NCBI GenBank assembly: GCA_013140575.1
Contig: JABFSN010000049.1
Span: 37,357-101,356, forward strand
Direction of reading: 5' to 3'
Length of the DNA: 64,000 nucleotides
Source of the DNA: Phycisphaerales bacterium
GTDB lineage: Bacteria; Planctomycetota; Phycisphaerae; UBA1845
In this document: positions 61,151 through 64,000 of the stretch, one piece after another
How the letters are laid out: every line of letters starts with the position of its first letter
Position numbering within the stretch: the stretch's first letter is position 1
The notes under the pieces: generated by a model
What the model saw: the letters and a program-made list of their open reading frames with translations, nothing else
The model's database searches: none
Told to the model about the DNA's origin: nothing
Position numbers and translations under genes: made by a program

Positions 61151-61696
61151 ATGCCGAACTACGTCCGCTGGCGAACGGACGGTGCGTCCTACTTCTTCAC
61201 CGTCGTCACCTACCGCCGCCGTCGCCTGTTCAACGATCCCGTCGCCCGTCGATGTCTGCGCCGCGCGTTCGTCGATGTTCGACGGCAATGGCCGTTCGAT
61301 ATGTTCGCCTCCGTACTTCTACCCGACCACCTGCATTGCCTGTGGACGCTGCCGGACGGCGACGATCGGTTCCCCATGCGCTGGGCGAATATCAAACGCC
61401 TGTTCACGCAATCGTATCTGGCCGCCGGGGCGGATGAACTGCCCGTGACTTCCAATCGTGACCGGCATAACGAACGCGGGGTCTGGCAGCCGCGTTATTG
61501 GGAGCATCGCATTCGCGGCGAGGATGAATGGTTTGCCTTTCGCGATTACATTCACCTGAACCCGGTCAAGCACGGGCTGGTGGAAGATCCATTGAAATGG
61601 CCGTGGTCCAGCGTGCATCGCCATTTGCGATTGGGATGGCTGGATGCCGACTGGACCTCCTGGTCACCGATCAAGGCCGATATCGTCGGCGAGTGA
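61151..61696 (+). CDS. REP-associated tyrosine transposase (RAYT, IS200-like HUH family)
   Basis: A 181-residue Y1-type HUH nuclease. The start YVRWRTDGASYFFTVVTYRR, the HUH-type motif PDHLHCLWTLP (His60, His62) and catalytic Tyr133 in RDYIHLNPVKHGL are clear. YWEHRIRGEDEW is another RAYT signature. RAYTs bind and nick single-stranded palindromic REP sequences and are thought to spread them. The ATG at 61151 is chosen because upstream frame sequence is translated repeat. Palindromes with the same core flank the gene on both sides. Confidence 0.93.
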   Translation: MPNYVRWRTDGASYFFTVVTYRRRRLFNDPVARRCLRRAFVDVRRQWPFDMFASVLLPDHLHCLWTLPDGDDRFPMRWANIKRLFTQSYLAAGADELPVTSNRDRHNERGVWQPRYWEHRIRGEDEWFAFRDYIHLNPVKHGLVEDPLKWPWSSVHRHLRLGWLDADWTSWSPIKADIVGE

Positions 61697-61960
61697 TTTG
61701 ATACCCGTCCGACGTCGCATGGAACCGCGGTCGCAGAGCGTAGGGCGGGTGAAACCCGCTACAACCCCGGCATGGGTTGGCGGCCGATCCGCGGAAGTCG
61801 TTACCGGATGTAGCGGAACGTCATGCCTGACCGTTCGGAACTTCGCAACGGCCTGCGAGCATTCGACGAAGCGTCGACGCGCCTGACACGATCCAAGCGA
61901 ACACGATGCGTGACGAGCCAGCGACGGCGGGTGAAACCCGCCCTACAAGAATCGCGCGGG
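61697..61960. repeat. Family E palindromic repeats downstream of the RAYT gene
   Basis: Copies are at 61740-61762 (GCGGGTGAAACCCGC core) and 61924-61946 (GGCGGGTGAAACCCGCC core), both in the opposite orientation to the two long copies upstream of the gene. No gene is seen. Confidence 0.85.
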
Positions 61961-62623
61961 TCACAAATCCCGACTGACCAGTTTCATCACCACGCCCTGA
62001 ATCGCGAATTCGGCGCCGTCCTCGACCACCATGGGCGCGACGACCGGGTTGTCGCCGTGCAGGATGATGACCCGGCGCCCGGCGCGTTGTTCGACGGTGA
62101 CGCGCTTGAGCGTGGGCTTGCCGTCGACCAGGCAGGCGCAGATGCGCCCCTGCACCAGCACCGGGTCCACGTCGGGCCGGTAATGAACCAGAACGATGTC
62201 GCCGGGCTTGAGCGTCGGTTCCATGCTCTCGAAACTGAGACGAAGGCAGAAGCGGTCCGCCGCCCACAAGTGCCGCAGGACGGGAAACATCTCCAATTGT
62301 TCCTGGGTGTCGGCCGGGCGACCCGCGGGGATGGAGCCCAGCAACGGAAGTTCGCGCGTTTCCAGCGGCTGGGGATTGTCGTGTTCCATGCCCGCGCCGA
62401 TCAGGACGGCCGGCGGAATGTCGAGCGCCCCGGCCAACACGTCGATGGTCCGCCGGGAAGGTTCACGCTGACCGCGTTCGATGCTGGACAGATAGCCCTG
62501 GTTGATCCCCGCGGATTCGGCGAGCATTTCCTGGGTCAACCGCAGTTCCCGCCGCCGACGCTTCACCCGGTCGCCGATGGTCTCCGCGGATCGGTTTCGA
62601 ATCGAATCATCGCCCGAAGCCAT
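61961..62623 (-). CDS. XRE/S24 (LexA-CI-like) repressor with autocleavage domain
   Basis: A 220-residue repressor. The N-terminal XRE HTH (about 16-75) includes RRELRLTQEMLAESAGINQ and SSIERGQREPS. A linker with the putative cleavage site Ala100-Gly101 (GSIPAGRP) leads to the S24 peptidase domain. It has Ser133 in FESMEPTLKPGDIVLV and Lys173 in KPTLKRV as the catalytic dyad. Proteins of this type are phage CI-like or LexA-like repressors that self-cleave on RecA activation. It sits between the RAYT region and the desaturase and has no phage genes around it. Confidence 0.9.
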   Translation of the reverse strand: MASGDDSIRNRSAETIGDRVKRRRRELRLTQEMLAESAGINQGYLSSIERGQREPSRRTIDVLAGALDIPPAVLIGAGMEHDNPQPLETRELPLLGSIPAGRPADTQEQLEMFPVLRHLWAADRFCLRLSFESMEPTLKPGDIVLVHYRPDVDPVLVQGRICACLVDGKPTLKRVTVEQRAGRRVIILHGDNPVVAPMVVEDGAEFAIQGVVMKLVSRDL

Positions 62624-62739
62624 ATTTAGAGCATAATTCGAGCCTTAGATATTGCAACCGGCAATTGTTTAACGAAATAGGGGCGCGATGCGTCGCTCGA
62701 CATGCAAGACAGAATCAATCAAACGGCCTATCGCCCGGA

Positions 62740-63651
62740 CTACGAACGAAGCTTGGCAGCCATCGTGTCGGCTTCCGGCACGCGAACGGACCAAGCCAGG
62801 CCGACCCATTGGAGCACGCGGATGAAGAGATAGCTGAAGTCGATTTCCCACCAGCGCAGTCCGTGCCGCGCGGAGGTGGGGAATGCGTGGTGGTTGTTGT
62901 GCCAGCCTTCGCCGAGCGCCAGCACGCCGACCAGAAAATTGTTCCGGCTCTGATCCGGGCATCGGAACGGGCGGCGGCCCCAAACGTGGCAAATCGAGTT
63001 CACGCTGAACGTCACGTGGTGTACGAGGAAGATGCGCACCAGCCCGCCCCAGATGAACCCGAGCAACGTGCCGAACCACGTCCCCGTGATCCACCCGGCG
63101 ATGCCCGCGGGGATCAACAGGCCGATCAAAACCCAGACGGGGAACAACCCATTGGCCACGCGCAGCAGCCGGTCGGCCTGCAGGTCACGGACGTAACGGG
63201 AGAGTTCCGGCGTGCCGGCCGTAAACATCCAACCCATGTGCGAGTGCCACAAACCGGCCAGCACCCCCCAAACGCCGCCGCCATAATGGCACGGCGAATG
63301 CGGATCACCCGGCTCATCGCTGTGTTGATGGTGCTTGCGATGGATGGCCGACCACTTGAACAGCGATCCCTCCAACGCCATCGACCCCAGCGCCGCGAGG
63401 ATCAACTTCACCACGCCGACGGTTTCAAACGACCGATGAACGAACAAGCGGTGGTAGCCGACGGTGATGCCGAACCCGGTGGCCAGGTACATGCCGGCCA
63501 GAAGAACCAGCTCGACCCATCCCAGCCCGCGGCCCCACAGAAAAACGATCGCCGCGATCAAACCGAGGAAAGGGACCACAACGGCCAGAAACGTGGCAAT
63601 CCGTTGCGTCCGCGTTGGCCCGCTGTTTTGTTCGATGACACCCGCATCCAT
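62740..63651 (-). CDS. Membrane fatty-acid (acyl-CoA/lipid delta-9-type) desaturase
   Basis: A 303-residue di-iron membrane desaturase. The three histidine boxes are GYHRLFVH (His67, His72), IHRKHHQH (His104, His107, His108) and EGWHNNHH near 257-262. Four membrane helices surround them (FLAVVVPFLGLIAAIVFLW, and LVLLAGMYLATGFGITV near the first box). It introduces a double bond into acyl chains, probably at C9, which would control membrane fluidity. No ferredoxin or cytochrome b5 domain is fused. The ATG at 63651 begins shortly before the first helix. Confidence 0.92.
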   Translation of the reverse strand: MDAGVIEQNSGPTRTQRIATFLAVVVPFLGLIAAIVFLWGRGLGWVELVLLAGMYLATGFGITVGYHRLFVHRSFETVGVVKLILAALGSMALEGSLFKWSAIHRKHHQHSDEPGDPHSPCHYGGGVWGVLAGLWHSHMGWMFTAGTPELSRYVRDLQADRLLRVANGLFPVWVLIGLLIPAGIAGWITGTWFGTLLGFIWGGLVRIFLVHHVTFSVNSICHVWGRRPFRCPDQSRNNFLVGVLALGEGWHNNHHAFPTSARHGLRWWEIDFSYLFIRVLQWVGLAWSVRVPEADTMAAKLRS

Positions 63652-63742
63652 CGGTGTACGATTCCTTCTCCAGATCCAGCTTGAAAAGCGACCGTATCGT
63701 GCTCACAAACCAACGTTACGTCAAGCCCGATTCCGAAGGTCG

Positions 63743-63775
63743 AAAAAAAAGAGAGGCCGCCAGACGCGGCCTCTC
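63743..63775 (-). terminator. Hairpin with oligo-A/T run, leftward terminator
   Basis: GAGAGGCCGC (63751-63760) pairs with GCGGCCTCTC (63766-63775) around CAGAC, and an 8-base A run (63743-63750) lies on the left. On the minus strand it forms a stem-loop followed by T8, a rho-independent terminator for a leftward gene that would lie right of the window. It also insulates the desaturase gene. Confidence 0.85.
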
Positions 63776-64000
63776 GAACATCAAATCGAATGAATCGACC
63801 TAAATAGGAACGCACAAAAGGGAACCCGGGTTTCGTCCGCCCTACGGGCGGGAAGAAATGGGGAACCCGATCCAGGGACTGAAGTCCCTGGCTAAGATCA
63901 TGCGCCCTCCGGGCGAAGATACGAGCGTCATAATCCGGGCGAAGATCCGCGGGTCATGATGGAATCGGTTTCCCCATTCCGTGGTTCTATTTAGTAGCGG
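63776..64000. repeat. Right-edge spacer with a family F palindromic repeat
   Basis: Positions 63840-63918 contain CCGCCCtacGGGCGG, CCAGGGACtgaaGTCCCTGG and GCCCTCCGGGCG. The last 49 bases of it (63870-63918) match the copy inside the glycosyltransferase gene at 15924-15972. A shorter GGGCGAAGAT piece repeats near 63938. No gene is seen. Confidence 0.8.

Overview
The window is high-GC bacterial DNA, dense in genes on both strands. It reads as a member of the Planctomycetota, most likely of the Phycisphaerae type. This placement is inferred from several features: secreted proteins with dockerin-like EF-hand repeats, a type IV-prepilin-like protein with an FSLVELLVV leader, cell-surface proteins with IPTL/PEP-CTERM-like C-terminal tails, and very abundant short palindromic repeats. 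Some of these repeats lie inside coding frames, as in other planctomycetes.

Layout. 1-5.6 kb is a leftward chemotaxis cluster (cheW, a soluble PAS-type MCP, cheR, and cheA cut by the left edge). An HDOD protein and a secreted beta-propeller/dockerin protein follow (6.1-9.4 kb). 9.7-12.2 kb is a leftward set of DUF502 membrane protein, hpf, ptsN and HPr, resembling a regulatory PTS. 12.4-17 kb carries a hypothetical protein, a prepilin-like protein, a GT39-like membrane glycosyltransferase and a Tat-exported RidA. 17.1-20.5 kb has an HslV-like peptidase facing a molybdate importer with fused ModA-ModB plus ModC. 20.6-23.1 kb has a lower-GC Ser/Thr kinase and a DUF104/PIN toxin-antitoxin pair. 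23.4-25.5 kb has proS and tRNA-Ser(GCT). 25.8-28.8 kb is a small accessory region (XRE regulator, Ada-type zinc peptide, lower-GC trypsin-like lipoprotein, and a gene broken by a palindromic element). 28.8-32.2 kb is a HlyD/ABC-2 efflux operon.

32.7-38.4 kb holds three related Cys-rich surface proteins sharing one C-terminal tail. Two of them share a 284-bp identical block. 38.9-41.3 kb has a PilZ protein and motAB. 41.5-44.5 kb is an operon-like run of IYD-like nitroreductase, WaaP-like kinase and macro-domain hydrolase. 44.8-49.3 kb has a PKD-containing subtilase, two small membrane proteins and a stand-alone Clp-N protein. 49.6-54.1 kb has a lipoprotein, ffh and a tandem-repeat fibre-like surface protein. 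54.7-56.7 kb is a stack of toxin-antitoxin-type genes. 57-63.7 kb has a polyprenyl synthase, moaC, a DUF5658-like membrane protein, a sugar nucleotidyltransferase-like gene, a RAYT transposase amid its probable palindromes, a LexA-like repressor and a fatty-acid desaturase.

The most striking signal is the repeat landscape. At least seven families of short hairpin repeats were recognised by eye, several built as two-hairpin units with matching outer ends. One copy can be read as a precise 51-bp insertion, with a short direct duplication, into an otherwise intact reading frame. Two others are embedded in frame in a glycosyltransferase and a kinase. A RAYT (HUH/Y1 transposase) sits among one of the families. 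No complete new defence system was seen. The best candidates for undescribed biology are the palindrome/RAYT system, the zinc-ribbon kinase, the stacked toxin-antitoxin-like operon and the shared C-terminal signal of the surface proteins.
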